The notes below the pieces were generated by a model that worked only from the letters and a program-made list of their open reading frames with translations, made no database searches and was not told where the DNA came from. The translations under genes were made by a program, and so were the position numbers. 62,156 nt of DNA from Streptomyces sp. STR69 (GTDB lineage: Bacteria > Actinomycetota > Actinomycetes > Streptomycetales > Streptomycetaceae): positions 1-62,156 of the forward strand of contig NZ_JALJRY010000045.1 in assembly GCF_024519455.1 (NCBI RefSeq), given 5' to 3'. This document shows, piece after piece, positions 20,564 to 30,090 of this stretch. The first letter of the stretch is position 1, and the number at the start of each line of letters is the position of its first letter.

Positions 20564-22759
20564 ATGGGCGACAAGGCGAACGCACACCCCGGAGCCGCCG
20601 GCAGGGCTACGGCGGCCGACCACCCCGCGTCCGTACGGAATGTGGTGCTGGTCGGCCACTGCGGATCGGGCAAGACGACTTTGGTGGAGGCCCTCGCGCT
20701 GACCGCGGGGGCGGTGAACCGGGCGGGCCGCGTGGAGGACGGCGGCACCGTCTCCGACTACGACGAGATCGAGCACCGCCAGCAGCGCTCGGTGCAGCTC
20801 TCCCTGGTGCCCGTCGACTGGGACGGGTACAAGGTCAATCTTCTCGACACCCCCGGATACGCCGATTTCGTCGGCGAGTTGAGGGCCGGTCTGCGTGCGG
20901 CGGACGCGGCCCTCTTCGTCGTCTCGGCCTCCGACGGCGTGGACGGCTCGACCCGCATGGTGTGGGAGGAGTGCGCGGCGGTCGGCATGCCGCGCGCCAT
21001 CGTCATCACGCACCTGGAGTCCGCTCGCGCGGACTTCGAGTCGATGACCCGGTACTGCGCGGAGGCGTTCGGCGCGGACGACCCCGACGCCGTACTCCCG
21101 CTGTATCTGCCGCTGCACGGCGCGCCGGGGCCCGACGGGCACGCGCCCGTGACCGGTCTGGTGGGGCTGCTGTCGCAGAAACTGTTCGACTACGCGTCCG
21201 GGGAGCGCAAGGAGTCCGAGCCCGGGCCCGACCAGGTGCCGGGGATCGAGGAGGCCCGCAACCGGCTGATCGAGGGGATCATCTCGGAGAGCGAGGACGA
21301 GACCCTCATGGACCGCTATCTCGGCGGCGAGGACATCGACGTCAAGACGCTGATCGCGGACCTGGAGCGGGCCGTCGCGCGCGGGGTGTTCTTCCCCGTC
21401 CTGGCCGCCGCTCCCGCCGCCGAGGGCGCCCGCCAGGGTCTCGGCACGGTCGAGCTCCTGGAGCTGATCACGCGCGGTTTCCCGACCCCGCTGGAGCGCC
21501 AGGCGCCCGGGGTCACCACGGTCGACGGTCGGGCGCGGGAGCTGAAGGCGTGCGACCCGAACGGGCCGCTGGTCGCCGAGGTCGTGAAGACCGCCTCCGA
21601 CCCGTACGTCGGCCGGGTCTCCCTGGTCCGCGTCTTCTCGGGCACCCTGCGCCCGGACCAGACGATCCATGTCTCCGGGCACGGGCTCGCCGACCGCGGG
21701 CACGAGGACCACGACGTCGACGAACGCGTCGGCGCCCTGTCCGCGCCCTTCGGCAAACAGCAGCGGGCGCTCACCCACTGCATCGCGGGCGACCTCGCGT
21801 GCGTGGCGAAGCTGAGCCGCGCGGAGACCGGGGACACCCTCTCGGCCAAGGACGACCCGCTCCTCATCGAGCCCTGGGAGATGCCCGACCCGCTGCTGCC
21901 GCTCGCCATCCAGGCGCACAGCAAGGCGGACGAGGACAAGCTCTCGCAGGGCCTGAGCAGGCTCGTCGCCGAGGACCCCACCATGCGCCTGGAACAGAAC
22001 CAGGACACCCACCAGGTCGTCCTGTGGTGCCTCGGCGAGGCCCACGCGGACGTCGCGTTGGAGCGGCTGCGCAGTCGCTACGGCGTCCAGGTCGACGTCG
22101 TACCGCACAAGGTCTCCCTGCGGGAGACGTTCGCCGCCAAGGCGCAGGGGCGCGGCCGGCATGTCAAACAGTCGGGCGGGCACGGGCAGTTCGCGATCTG
22201 CGAGATCGAGGTCGAGCCGCTGCCGGGCGGCACGGGCATCGAGTTCGTGGACAAGGTCATCGGCGGTGCGGTGCCGCGGCAGTTCATCCCGTCGGTGGAG
22301 AAGGGCGTAAGGGCCCAGGCGGCCAGGGGAGTTGCGGCCGGGCATCCGCTGCTCGACGTACGGATCACGCTGCTGGACGGCAAGGCGCACTCGGTGGACT
22401 CCTCGGACGCCGCGTTCCAGACGGCCGGCGCGCTGGCCCTGCGGGAGGCCGCGGTCGACGCGAAGATCCATCTCCTGGAACCGGTGGCCGAGGTGACCGT
22501 GCTGGTCGGCGACGACTACGTGGGCGCGGTCATGAGCGACCTGTCCGGGCGGCGGGGCCGGGTGCTCGGCACCGAGCAGACGACCGGCGGGCGCACACTG
22601 ATCCGGTCCGAGGTCCCCGAGATAGAGATCGGCCGCTATGCCGTGGACCTCCGCTCCCTCTCGCACGGCACGGCACGCTTCAACCGCGCCTACGTCCGGC
22701 ACGAACCGATGCCTCCGCAGATCGCCGAACGGATCCGCGAACAGGCGGACAACGCCTAG
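20564..22759 (+). CDS. Elongation factor G-like GTPase (EF-G2 type)
   Basis: This 731-residue translation-factor GTPase has EF-G domain order. The P-loop is GHCGSGKTTL (residues 31-40), G3 is DTPGYADF, and domain IV contains SGGHGQF and GAVPRQFIPSVEKG. The G4 base-recognition motif, normally NKxD, reads THLES, and the P-loop differs from canonical AHIDAGKTTT. This marks it as the secondary EF-G-like clade, not main fusA. ATG 20564 follows GGGAGG. The role is unknown; it might act in translation under stress or ribosome recycling. A hairpin terminator follows. Confidence 0.88.
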   Translation: MGDKANAHPGAAGRATAADHPASVRNVVLVGHCGSGKTTLVEALALTAGAVNRAGRVEDGGTVSDYDEIEHRQQRSVQLSLVPVDWDGYKVNLLDTPGYADFVGELRAGLRAADAALFVVSASDGVDGSTRMVWEECAAVGMPRAIVITHLESARADFESMTRYCAEAFGADDPDAVLPLYLPLHGAPGPDGHAPVTGLVGLLSQKLFDYASGERKESEPGPDQVPGIEEARNRLIEGIISESEDETLMDRYLGGEDIDVKTLIADLERAVARGVFFPVLAAAPAAEGARQGLGTVELLELITRGFPTPLERQAPGVTTVDGRARELKACDPNGPLVAEVVKTASDPYVGRVSLVRVFSGTLRPDQTIHVSGHGLADRGHEDHDVDERVGALSAPFGKQQRALTHCIAGDLACVAKLSRAETGDTLSAKDDPLLIEPWEMPDPLLPLAIQAHSKADEDKLSQGLSRLVAEDPTMRLEQNQDTHQVVLWCLGEAHADVALERLRSRYGVQVDVVPHKVSLRETFAAKAQGRGRHVKQSGGHGQFAICEIEVEPLPGGTGIEFVDKVIGGAVPRQFIPSVEKGVRAQAARGVAAGHPLLDVRITLLDGKAHSVDSSDAAFQTAGALALREAAVDAKIHLLEPVAEVTVLVGDDYVGAVMSDLSGRRGRVLGTEQTTGGRTLIRSEVPEIEIGRYAVDLRSLSHGTARFNRAYVRHEPMPPQIAERIREQADNA

Positions 22760-22831
22760 GAGTTGATGTCGAGCGGCTCACTCGTGGCCTGCGAGGACCC
22801 ACAAGTGACCCAAAGGGAACGATCTCTTCCG

Positions 22832-22861
22832 GGTAGGCGGGCGGTTTGGGCCGTCCGCCTA
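22832..22861 (+). terminator. Hairpin terminator after EF-G-like gene
   Basis: GTAGGCGGGCGG (22832-22843) pairs with CCGTCCGCCTAC (22850-22861) with one mismatch and a 6-nt loop, 73 bp after the stop codon. Confidence 0.75.
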
Positions 22862-22967
22862 CGGATGTCGGTGATGGCCGATACGCTGATGACCTGATCA
22901 ACAGGTGTGCGGAGCACGGAAGTCGGGAAAGCCGCAGAAGCGGGAGCAGCGGCGATCGGGGGCGGGA

Positions 22968-24635
22968 ATGACCGTTGACAGCGGTTACGCGGACATCTTC
23001 GGACCACAGGTGCCGCGCACGGGCGACGAGGGCCAGACAGCGACCTTCGCGCTGGCCTCGGCGGCCTACCGGGACAACCCGGTCGCGGACATCAAGAAGG
23101 CCGACAACGAATGGCACCAGACGACCGTCAACGAGGGCCGCAGGTGGGCGACGATCTTCCGCCCCAACCTCGGTGAGGCGTTCGCCGGAGCCGTCGTGGC
23201 CCGCATGCTCGGCCCCGGCCGCAAGCCGCTCATCCAGTCGTTCGGCACCGAACCGCAGGCCGTCGTCGAACACGCCCTGGCGGCCAACAACATCCGCCGC
23301 GCGCGGGACAACAGGCTGTCCATGATCATGGTGCTGTGCGGCCTGCTGTTCCTGCCCGGGCTCATCGTCTGGCTGCTGGTCTTCCAGCTGCGCAGCCTGA
23401 TCGACAAGCGCACCCAGACGAACAAGAGGGCCGGTGCCATCGCCACGACCCTGCTCGTCGCGGTGGGCGCGGTCGCCGTGATCTTCCTGGTCAAGATGCC
23501 CTTCGCGGGCTTCTGGTCCTGGTACGCACGCGCGTGCGTCATCCTTCCCGTCGTCGGCTGGCTGTGGGCCAAGCAGGTCTGCGAGAACACCGCGAAGGAT
23601 CTGCGCGGGCGCTGGGACAGCCTGCTCTCCGGCAGCAGCGTCGGCGCCAAGGTCCCCGAGGCGGTGCCCACCAGCCCCGGCGAGACCCAGGCCGAGCAGC
23701 TGCGTCAGGCCCTGGCCCAGCTCAGCGCCGAGCAGCAGTCCAACTCGGTCTTCTACGCAGGCCCCAAGGGCATCCTCGGCATGGGCACCCGCTGGGGCAG
23801 CTGGCAGCTCGCCGAGGACCTGATCGCACGCGACGCCAACCGGGAGATCCACCCCTTCCGCAGCTGGGACGTCATCCGCAACATCCACGACGACCTGCGC
23901 ATGCTGGAGCGCAACACGATCAACACCGGCGGCTTCCCGAAGGCGTCGGTACGGCACTGGATCGTCACGCCGGTCGGCGAGGGCGCCAAGGCGGTGTCCC
24001 GGCCCGACAGCACGGACGTGGAGGCGTACCAGGTCAAGTCGCACGCGATACAGGAAATCTGCAACAAGCAGCAGTTCGGCGCGGGCGACCGCCACTACCT
24101 GGGTGTCCAATGGACGCTCTGGGAAGGGCAGTTGGTCATCACGATGATGATCACGGTGACCGTGCTGCACAAGACGCTGCGCATCGAGATCACCGGGCAC
24201 GCGCTCGGTCCCGTGAACTCGCTGTTCACCGGTAAGCCCGAGGCCCCGACGAAGAGCGTCCAGAAGACCTTCAAGCCATGGGAGAACCGCAGCGTCAAGC
24301 TCCCCCTCGTCCCCGCCGACGAGGTCGTACGCCTCGCGGTCCGCGCCCCGATCACCTGGTACCCGCCGCTGCTGAACTGGCTCGGCGGTTCCATATCCCT
24401 GCCCGAGCCGTTCGGCCTGCGGCACGCCTGGGCCGACCAGCCCTGGCGCCACCGCTTCATGGCGGACGACGCGCTGCGCGCCGCGACACCGGTACTGCGC
24501 GTGGTGCACGCCGCGGCGATCCGGGTCCTAGACGAGAACGGCGTGGACACGGAGAAGTTCAGCAGCCGCTCGTCGGCCCTCAGCGGGGGCGTGCAGGAGG
24601 TGTCACCGAAGAAGGCGGATCTCTACGACGCGTAG
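22968..24635 (+). CDS. Unknown membrane protein
   Basis: This 555-residue protein does not match a family I recognise. Residues about 115-140 and 150-190 hold two or three hydrophobic helices (MIMVLCGLLFLPGLIVWLLVF, TLLVAVGAVAVIFLV and a third near WYARACVILPVVGWLW). The rest is soluble, with another hydrophobic patch (LVITMMITVTVLHKTLRIEI). GTG/ATG choice: ATG 22968 follows a GGGGGCGGG stretch. It stands alone, between the EF-G-like gene and a repeat-rich gap. It may be a regulatory or scaffold protein. Confidence 0.75.
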   Translation: MTVDSGYADIFGPQVPRTGDEGQTATFALASAAYRDNPVADIKKADNEWHQTTVNEGRRWATIFRPNLGEAFAGAVVARMLGPGRKPLIQSFGTEPQAVVEHALAANNIRRARDNRLSMIMVLCGLLFLPGLIVWLLVFQLRSLIDKRTQTNKRAGAIATTLLVAVGAVAVIFLVKMPFAGFWSWYARACVILPVVGWLWAKQVCENTAKDLRGRWDSLLSGSSVGAKVPEAVPTSPGETQAEQLRQALAQLSAEQQSNSVFYAGPKGILGMGTRWGSWQLAEDLIARDANREIHPFRSWDVIRNIHDDLRMLERNTINTGGFPKASVRHWIVTPVGEGAKAVSRPDSTDVEAYQVKSHAIQEICNKQQFGAGDRHYLGVQWTLWEGQLVITMMITVTVLHKTLRIEITGHALGPVNSLFTGKPEAPTKSVQKTFKPWENRSVKLPLVPADEVVRLAVRAPITWYPPLLNWLGGSISLPEPFGLRHAWADQPWRHRFMADDALRAATPVLRVVHAAAIRVLDENGVDTEKFSSRSSALSGGVQEVSPKKADLYDA

Positions 24636-24708
24636 GCCTCCGGCGGTTGGCCGGGTATGTGCGGGTCCGTTGTAGCTCGGGTCCCTGGGGGCTGCGCCCC
24701 CAGACCCC

Positions 24709-24753
24709 GCTTCGGCCCTGAAGGGGCCTCGTCCTCAAACGCCGGACGGGCTG
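24709..24753. repeat. Copy of dispersed intergenic repeat
   Basis: GCTTCGGCCCTGAAGGGGCC followed by TCGTCCTCAAACGCCGGACG is the third copy in this window of the element at 11-53 and 17452-17493. It runs directly into a tandem array that begins with its own last bases. Confidence 0.7.
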
Positions 24754-24880
24754 AATTTGCCGGCCCGTGCTGGAAAGGCGCGGGATGGCTGAATTTGCGG
24801 GCCCTGGTTGGAAAGGTGCCGGACGGCCGAGTTTTGCCCGCCCGTGTTGGAAAGGTGCCGGACCGGCTGGTTGACGCGGG
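24740..24880. repeat. Degenerate 39-bp tandem repeat, about 3.6 units
   Basis: Units are 24740-24778, 24779-24816, 24817-24855 and partial 24856-24880. Each begins with CGCCGGACGG-like sequence and the full ones end TTGGAAAGG or CTGGAAAGG, with GGCTGAATTTGC-like centres. The first unit begins inside the dispersed intergenic repeat, so the array probably arose by amplification of its 3' half. Confidence 0.8.
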
Positions 24881-24888
24881 CCCGAGAT

Positions 24889-25437
24889 TCACACCGTGGG
24901 CCACGCCTCCGCCAGCATCTTCCGTGTGTCCGCGAGGAGTTGGGGCAGCACCTTGGTGTGGCCGACCACCGGCATGAAGTTGGTGTCGCCGCCCCAGCGC
25001 GGGACGATGTGCTGGTGCAGATGGGCGGCGATACCCGCGCCCGCCACACTCCCCTGGTTCATCCCGATGTTGAACCCGTGGGCGCCTGACGCGGTACGCA
25101 GGGCCGTCATCGCCTGCTTGGTGAGCGCCGCGAGCTCCACGGTCTCCGCGTCGGTCAGGTCGGTGTAGTCGGCGACGTGACGGTAGGGCACGACCATCAG
25201 ATGGCCGCCGTTGTACGGGTACAGATTGAGCACCCCGTACACCAGCTCACCACGCCTGACGATCAGCCCGTCCTCGTCCGATTTCGCCGGAATCGAGCAG
25301 AAGGGGCAACCGTCGTCGGCACCGGGGCCGGTCGGCTTGTTCTCACCCTGGATGTAGGCCATCCGGTGGGGCGTCCAGAGGCGCTGGAACGCGTCCGGCG
25401 TGCCCACTCCGATCTGCTGCTCCGGCTCACTCGTCAT
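24889..25437 (-). CDS. HIT-family nucleotide hydrolase/phosphorylase
   Basis: This 182-residue protein has the histidine triad HLHQHIVPRW and a CPFC zinc-binding pair. The length and MAYIQGENKP N-terminus match actinobacterial HIT proteins related to diadenosine tetraphosphate phosphorylase. ATG 25437 is chosen; an ATG 12 bp upstream is possible. In mycobacteria its homologue lies between thrS and pgsA; here extra genes separate them. Confidence 0.9.
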   Translation of the reverse strand: MTSEPEQQIGVGTPDAFQRLWTPHRMAYIQGENKPTGPGADDGCPFCSIPAKSDEDGLIVRRGELVYGVLNLYPYNGGHLMVVPYRHVADYTDLTDAETVELAALTKQAMTALRTASGAHGFNIGMNQGSVAGAGIAAHLHQHIVPRWGGDTNFMPVVGHTKVLPQLLADTRKMLAEAWPTV

Positions 25438-25516
25438 GCAAGTCAGCATATGGCTTCGCTCGTTCGCGGCGTGTCGCCGGGGTTGCGCGAAGGGCACCCG
25501 CCGCCAAGCTGGACCG

Positions 25517-26173
25517 ATGGACGACGACAGCCGCAAGGCCCGCTGGGAGCGCCGCACCGAGGTTCCGCTCGCCATCGCGTCGATGGTCTACCTCGCCGCC
25601 TACGCGGTCCGCATCCTGGCCCACGGCCTGCCGGGCGACTGGCAGGACCTCTGCCTCACCGTGCTGTTCTCGGCCTGGGCGCTCTTCGCCGTCGACTACG
25701 CGGTCCGCTGGCGCCTCAGCGGCCGGCGGCTGCGCTTCGTCCGCACGCACTGGCTCGACACCCTCGTCCTGCTCCTGCCCCTGCTCCGCCCGCTGCGGGT
25801 CGTCAAGGTCTACGAGGCCGTACAGCGCCGGCACGGACAGCCCCGGCTCGCGCTGCACGCGCGCGTGATCGTCTACGCCGGTCTGTCCACCGTCCTGCTG
25901 GGCTTCGCGGGGGCCCTCTCCGTCTACCAGGAGGAACACACGGCACCGGGCGCGACGATAAGGACCTTCGGCGACGCCGTCTGGTGGACCTGCGCGACGT
26001 TCGCGACCGTCGGCTACGGCGACGTCGCGCCGATCACTCCGCTGGGCCGCCTCATCGCCGTAGGAATGATGGCGATCGGCCTGGCCCTCCTCGGCGCGGT
26101 CACCGGAACCTTCGCCTCCTGGCTGCTCCAGGTCTTCGCGCGGGAGGACGACGAGAGGCCCCCGGGGATCTGA
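25517..26173 (+). CDS. Voltage-gated-like potassium channel
   Basis: This 218-residue membrane protein has a K+ selectivity filter TVGYGD (about residue 167) between a pore helix (AVWWTCATFA) and the last TM helix. Four upstream hydrophobic segments and an arginine-bearing stretch (RPLRVVKVYEAVQRR) resemble S1-S4, so it is a compact six-TM channel without a cytoplasmic RCK domain. ATG 25517 gives MDDDSRKARWERR. It is convergent with thrS. Confidence 0.88.
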   Translation: MDDDSRKARWERRTEVPLAIASMVYLAAYAVRILAHGLPGDWQDLCLTVLFSAWALFAVDYAVRWRLSGRRLRFVRTHWLDTLVLLLPLLRPLRVVKVYEAVQRRHGQPRLALHARVIVYAGLSTVLLGFAGALSVYQEEHTAPGATIRTFGDAVWWTCATFATVGYGDVAPITPLGRLIAVGMMAIGLALLGAVTGTFASWLLQVFAREDDERPPGI

Positions 26174-26189
26174 ACTCCCCGAGGGCCTC
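26155..26189. terminator. Hairpin overlapping the K+ channel stop codon
   Basis: GAGGCCC (26155-26161) pairs with GGGCCTC (26183-26189), and CGGGGA (26163-26168) with TCCCCG (26176-26181). It separates the channel gene from convergent thrS. Confidence 0.75.
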
Positions 26190-26213
26190 CCCAAGCCGAA
26201 CCGGCGGACAGGA

Positions 26214-28190
26214 TCAGACCTGGACGCGGTCCGCGACTACCTGCTCGATCTTGGCGATGGCCGCGTCGAACGCGATGCCGTTCTCCTGCGAGCCGTCGCG
26301 GTAGCGGAAGGAGACCGTGTCGGCGTTCATGTCCTCGTCGCCGACGATGACCATGAACGGCACCTTCTGCTTCTGCGCGTTGCGGATCTTCTTCTGCATG
26401 CGGTCCGAGGAGGAGTCGACCTCGACGCGCAGCCCCTTCTTCTTGGCCGCCACGGCGAACTTCTCCAGGTACTCGACGTGCGCGTCCCCGATCGGGATGC
26501 CGACCGCCTGCACCGGCGCCAGCCACGCCGGGAAGGCGCCCGCGTAGTGCTCAAGGAGCACCGCGAAGAACCGCTCGATCGAACCGAACAGCGCACGGTG
26601 GATCATGACCGGCCGCTGCTTCGACCCGTCGGGACCCGTGTACTCCAGGTCGAACCGCTCCGGCAGGTTGAAGTCCAGCTGGACCGTCGACATCTGCCAG
26701 GTCCGGCCGATCGCGTCCTTCGTCTGGACGGAGATCTTCGGCCCGTAGAACGCGGCGCCACCCGGGTCGGGAACGAGCGGCAGCCCCTGCTTCTCGGCGA
26801 CCTGGCGCAGCGTCTCGGTGGCCTCTTCCCAGACCTCGTCCGAGCCGACGAACTTCTCCGGGTCCTTGGTGGACAGTTCCAGGTAGAAGTCGGTCAGGCC
26901 GTAGTCGCGGAGCAGGTTGAGGACGAAGGTGAGCGTCTTGTCCAGCTCGTCGGCCATCTGCTCGCGGGTGCAGTAGATGTGCGCGTCGTCCTGCGTGAAG
27001 CCGCGCGCGCGGGTCAGGCCGTGTACGACGCCCGACTTCTCGTACCGGTACACGGTCCCGAACTCGAAGAGCCGCAGCGGCAGTTCACGGTACGAACGGC
27101 CGCGCGCGTCGAAGATCAGGTTGTGCATCGGGCAGTTCATGGGCTTGAGGTAGTAGTCCACGCCCTCGTCGAGCTGCATGGGCGGGTACATGCCGTCGGC
27201 GTACCAGTCCAGGTGCCCGGACGTCTCGAAGAGCTTCCCCTTCGTCGCGTGCGGGGTGTAGACGAACTCGTAGCCCTCCTCCTCGTGACGGCGCCGCGAG
27301 TAGTCCTCCATGACCCGGCGGACGACACCGCCCTTGGGGTGGAAGACGGCGAGGCCGGAGCCGATCTGCTCGGGGATCGAGAACAGGTCGAGCTCGCTGC
27401 CCAGCTTGCGGTGGTCGCGCTTCTCGGCCTCGATCAGGAAGTCGAGGTGCGCCTTCAGCTCCTCCTTGGAGGGCCAGGCGGTGCCGTAGATGCGCTGGAG
27501 CATGGGGTTCTTCTCGCTGCCGCGCCAGTACGCGGCGGCGTTGCGCATCAGCTTGAACGCCGGGATGTTCCGGGTGGTCGGCAGGTGCGGGCCTCGGCAG
27601 AGGTCCTTCCAGCACAGGTCGCCGGTCTTGGCGTCGAGGTTGTCGTAGATCGTCAGCTCGCCGCCGCCGACCTCGACGTCCGCGCCGTCGTCGGTGGACG
27701 CGGAACCCTTGATGCCGATGAGTTCGAGCTTGTACGGCTCCGAAGCCAGCTCCTCGCGGGCGTCCTCGTCGGTGACGACGCGGCGCGAGAACTTCTGCCC
27801 CCGCTTCTGGATCTCCTGCATCTTCTTCTCGATGGCCTTGAGATCCTCGGGCGTGAACGGCCGCTCGACGTCGAAGTCGTAGTAGAAGCCGTCCTTGACC
27901 GGCGGGCCGATGCCCAGCTTGGCCTCGGGGAACAGCTCCTGCACGGCCTGTGCCATGACGTGCGCGGTGGAGTGGCGCAGGATGTTGAGGCCGTCGGCGG
28001 AGGAGATCTCGACGCCCTCGACCTCGTCACCGTCGGAGACGACGTACGCCAGGTCCTTGAGCTCTCCGGCCACGCGCGCGGCGATGATCGAGCGCTCGCC
28101 GGCGAAGAGCTCGGCGGCCGTCGTGCCCGTCGTCACCGTGCGCTCTTCCCGCTCGGAATCGCGTTGGATGATCACACGGACGTCTGACAC
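26214..28190 (-). CDS. thrS: Threonyl-tRNA synthetase
   Basis: This 658-residue class II synthetase has an N-terminal TGS domain, an editing domain (HSTAHVMAQAV and YYDFDVERPF), a catalytic core (KPMNCPMHNLIF, RLFEFGTVYRYEKSG and ARGFTQDDAHIY) and a C-terminal anticodon domain (VQAVGIPIGDAH). The zinc-binding Cys of NCPMH is present. The start is GTG 28190 with GGAGAGAC upstream. No T-box leader is visible in the 113-bp upstream gap. Confidence 0.96.
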   Translation of the reverse strand: MSDVRVIIQRDSEREERTVTTGTTAAELFAGERSIIAARVAGELKDLAYVVSDGDEVEGVEISSADGLNILRHSTAHVMAQAVQELFPEAKLGIGPPVKDGFYYDFDVERPFTPEDLKAIEKKMQEIQKRGQKFSRRVVTDEDAREELASEPYKLELIGIKGSASTDDGADVEVGGGELTIYDNLDAKTGDLCWKDLCRGPHLPTTRNIPAFKLMRNAAAYWRGSEKNPMLQRIYGTAWPSKEELKAHLDFLIEAEKRDHRKLGSELDLFSIPEQIGSGLAVFHPKGGVVRRVMEDYSRRRHEEEGYEFVYTPHATKGKLFETSGHLDWYADGMYPPMQLDEGVDYYLKPMNCPMHNLIFDARGRSYRELPLRLFEFGTVYRYEKSGVVHGLTRARGFTQDDAHIYCTREQMADELDKTLTFVLNLLRDYGLTDFYLELSTKDPEKFVGSDEVWEEATETLRQVAEKQGLPLVPDPGGAAFYGPKISVQTKDAIGRTWQMSTVQLDFNLPERFDLEYTGPDGSKQRPVMIHRALFGSIERFFAVLLEHYAGAFPAWLAPVQAVGIPIGDAHVEYLEKFAVAAKKKGLRVEVDSSSDRMQKKIRNAQKQKVPFMVIVGDEDMNADTVSFRYRDGSQENGIAFDAAIAKIEQVVADRVQV

Positions 28191-28303
28191 CGGTCTCTCC
28201 TGACTGCAGGGTGGATGCGGCGCCATACCGTGAGCGCGCGCAATAGGGGATCGTACCGACCCTACGGGCCCCACCGCGAAACGGTCGCCCTCACTCCCCT
28301 GGC

Positions 28304-29527
28304 TCAGTCCTCCCCGCTGCACGCCTCCTCGAAAAAGTCGAGGTTCTCCTGGAGGGACTTCATCAACCGGTCCCGCTCCGCCTCGTCCACCTGCACCGGT
28401 ACGACCCCGGAGGCGCCGGTCAGCCTGCGGAAGCCGCCCCGGCTCTCCAGCCGCCCGTGCACCCGCACCGGGAGCCCGACGAGATGGGCGTGACCGGCGA
28501 TCCGGTACGACTCCTCGTCCAGCGTCATCCGGACGTGCCCGACCTCGGCGCCCGCGATCACCTGCATCCGTACGGTGCCCTCACCACGCGGCCCCGACCT
28601 GCGCATCCGCACCACCGAGCCGGTGATGCGCACGGGCATGGACGGTTCCTCGCGCAGATAGCGGGCACCGGCCGCACGCAGCACGGGCAGGTCTCCCGGC
28701 GAGAACTCGACGGCCTCGGCGGGGGCCGCGCAGCCCTCGGGGACGCCTGCGGCGGGCGCCCACTCGACGGCGATCCGGGCGCCCTCGGTGCCGCGCACGA
28801 GCGCGACGACGGCCTCGGTCAACTCGCGGCTGACGCCCGCCTCGACGGCCCCGTCGAAGGCGTCCATGCCTCCGGTGGCCCGCTGGTAGTCGATGGCCTC
28901 GCGGGTGGCGTACAGGGCCTGGTGCAGGCGTACGGCGAGGGTGCGGCCGGTGTCGACGGGGACGAACGCGGTGAGCTGCCGGCCGCCGGGGGCGGAGCCG
29001 ACGAGGACGTGTTCCAGGGACGCGGCGGCCGGGCGGCGGTGGCGGGCGCCGTAGTAGCCCGCACGCGCGCGGGTGGCGAGGGCGGCGGCGAGCAGCATCT
29101 GGCGTGCTGCGGCGCGGAGTTGCTCCTCGACGGTCCAGGGCGCGGCGCCGGCGGGGCCGGTCGGGATGTCCCGCCACCAGCGGATCTCGTCGCTCGGTAC
29201 GGCGAGGCCGACGAGGACCTCGCGGGCGGAGGGGGTGTTGCTGCGGGCGAGGGCGACGAGCGCCTCGCCGAGGAGGTCGTCGCTGTCGGGGAAGGCCCGG
29301 CTCTCGGGGACCAGCAGGCTGGTGCCCGAGCCGCCGGGCCCTGGTGGGGTCCAGCGGCCGTAGCGGCCGGGGGCGCCGCCGCGCCGCTGCCAGCCGTGCC
29401 GGCGCAGCAGGGCGCCGAGGACGGCGGGGTCGACCTGGTCGGGCTCGGGGGGACGCTCCCAGGAGGTGGTGTCCACGGGATGCGGTCGTACCTGCCTCAG
29501 GTGTTCCTCGACCGGGCGGTCCCTCAT
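28304..29527 (-). CDS. Conserved actinobacterial protein of unknown function
   Basis: This 407-residue protein has no recognised catalytic motif. The C-terminal 110 residues (MPVRITGSVVRMRRSG, RIAGHAHLVGLPVRVHGRL) look beta-rich and OB-like. The start is ATG 29527, overlapping the upstream gene's stop. It was probably cotranscribed with the DUF4365-like gene. I give no function. Confidence 0.75.
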   Translation of the reverse strand: MRDRPVEEHLRQVRPHPVDTTSWERPPEPDQVDPAVLGALLRRHGWQRRGGAPGRYGRWTPPGPGGSGTSLLVPESRAFPDSDDLLGEALVALARSNTPSAREVLVGLAVPSDEIRWWRDIPTGPAGAAPWTVEEQLRAAARQMLLAAALATRARAGYYGARHRRPAAASLEHVLVGSAPGGRQLTAFVPVDTGRTLAVRLHQALYATREAIDYQRATGGMDAFDGAVEAGVSRELTEAVVALVRGTEGARIAVEWAPAAGVPEGCAAPAEAVEFSPGDLPVLRAAGARYLREEPSMPVRITGSVVRMRRSGPRGEGTVRMQVIAGAEVGHVRMTLDEESYRIAGHAHLVGLPVRVHGRLESRGGFRRLTGASGVVPVQVDEAERDRLMKSLQENLDFFEEACSGED

Positions 29528-30090
29528 GGCCTGCCTCCCGTCCCGACCCGCGTCATGATCTCGCACAGCGCCCGGTCGTCGAAGATGCGCGCGGTCGGTA
29601 TCCGCACGGTGGTCCGGGTCCGGCCGGTGATCGCATGACCGGCGAGGTTGACCCAGTAGCAGCAGTGCCGCAGGTCGAGCCGGTCGTGGCTGGCGCGCAG
29701 CCAGTCGTCCTGGGAACGCGGGACGAGCATCACGACCAGGATCTTGTGCACCGAGACCGGGGTGCGGGCGAGCTTGCGCAGGTGGTCGTTGTCGAGCGTG
29801 AAGGAGAAGGAACGGCCGGGCGGGTTCGGCGGGATCTGATAGGTGCACTTGAGCTGCACTTTTATCGTCACCTCGTCGTCGACGGTGTGCCCGGGCGAGC
29901 CGTGACTGACGTGCCAGTCGATGCCGTTGTCCGGAAAGGGCTGCGACAGCGAGCAGCCGGCCGCCGCGGCGACGGCGTGCAGATAGCCCACCTGCAACGT
30001 TTCCATGCAGGCGGTGGTGGCGAGCGATCCGCGATGGGGTGCCGTCCGTTCGGGCAGCAGCCCGCCCCGCTCGGGCTGCGCTATCACCAT
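29524..30090 (-). CDS. DUF4365-like protein
   Basis: This protein of about 188 residues resembles DUF4365-domain proteins: YLHAVAAAAGCSLSQPFPDNGIDWHVSH and VTIKVQLKCTYQIP give a D-x(n)-V-Q-L-K pattern like a PD-(D/E)XK fold, with D and the QLK Lys as possible metal-site residues. ATG 30090 is chosen; frames to 30186 are open, so the start is uncertain. Its stop overlaps the ATG of the downstream unknown gene. Confidence 0.65.
   Translation of the reverse strand: MVIAQPERGGLLPERTAPHRGSLATTACMETLQVGYLHAVAAAAGCSLSQPFPDNGIDWHVSHGSPGHTVDDEVTIKVQLKCTYQIPPNPPGRSFSFTLDNDHLRKLARTPVSVHKILVVMLVPRSQDDWLRASHDRLDLRHCCYWVNLAGHAITGRTRTTVRIPTARIFDDRALCEIMTRVGTGGRP

Noticed and set aside
24740..24880. Repeat array considered as CRISPR.
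   Set aside because: Units are contiguous and degenerate with no unique spacers and no cas genes nearby.
28191..28303. Possible T-box leader before thrS.
   Set aside because: The gap is only 113 bp and shows no T-box consensus, specifier loop or antiterminator.
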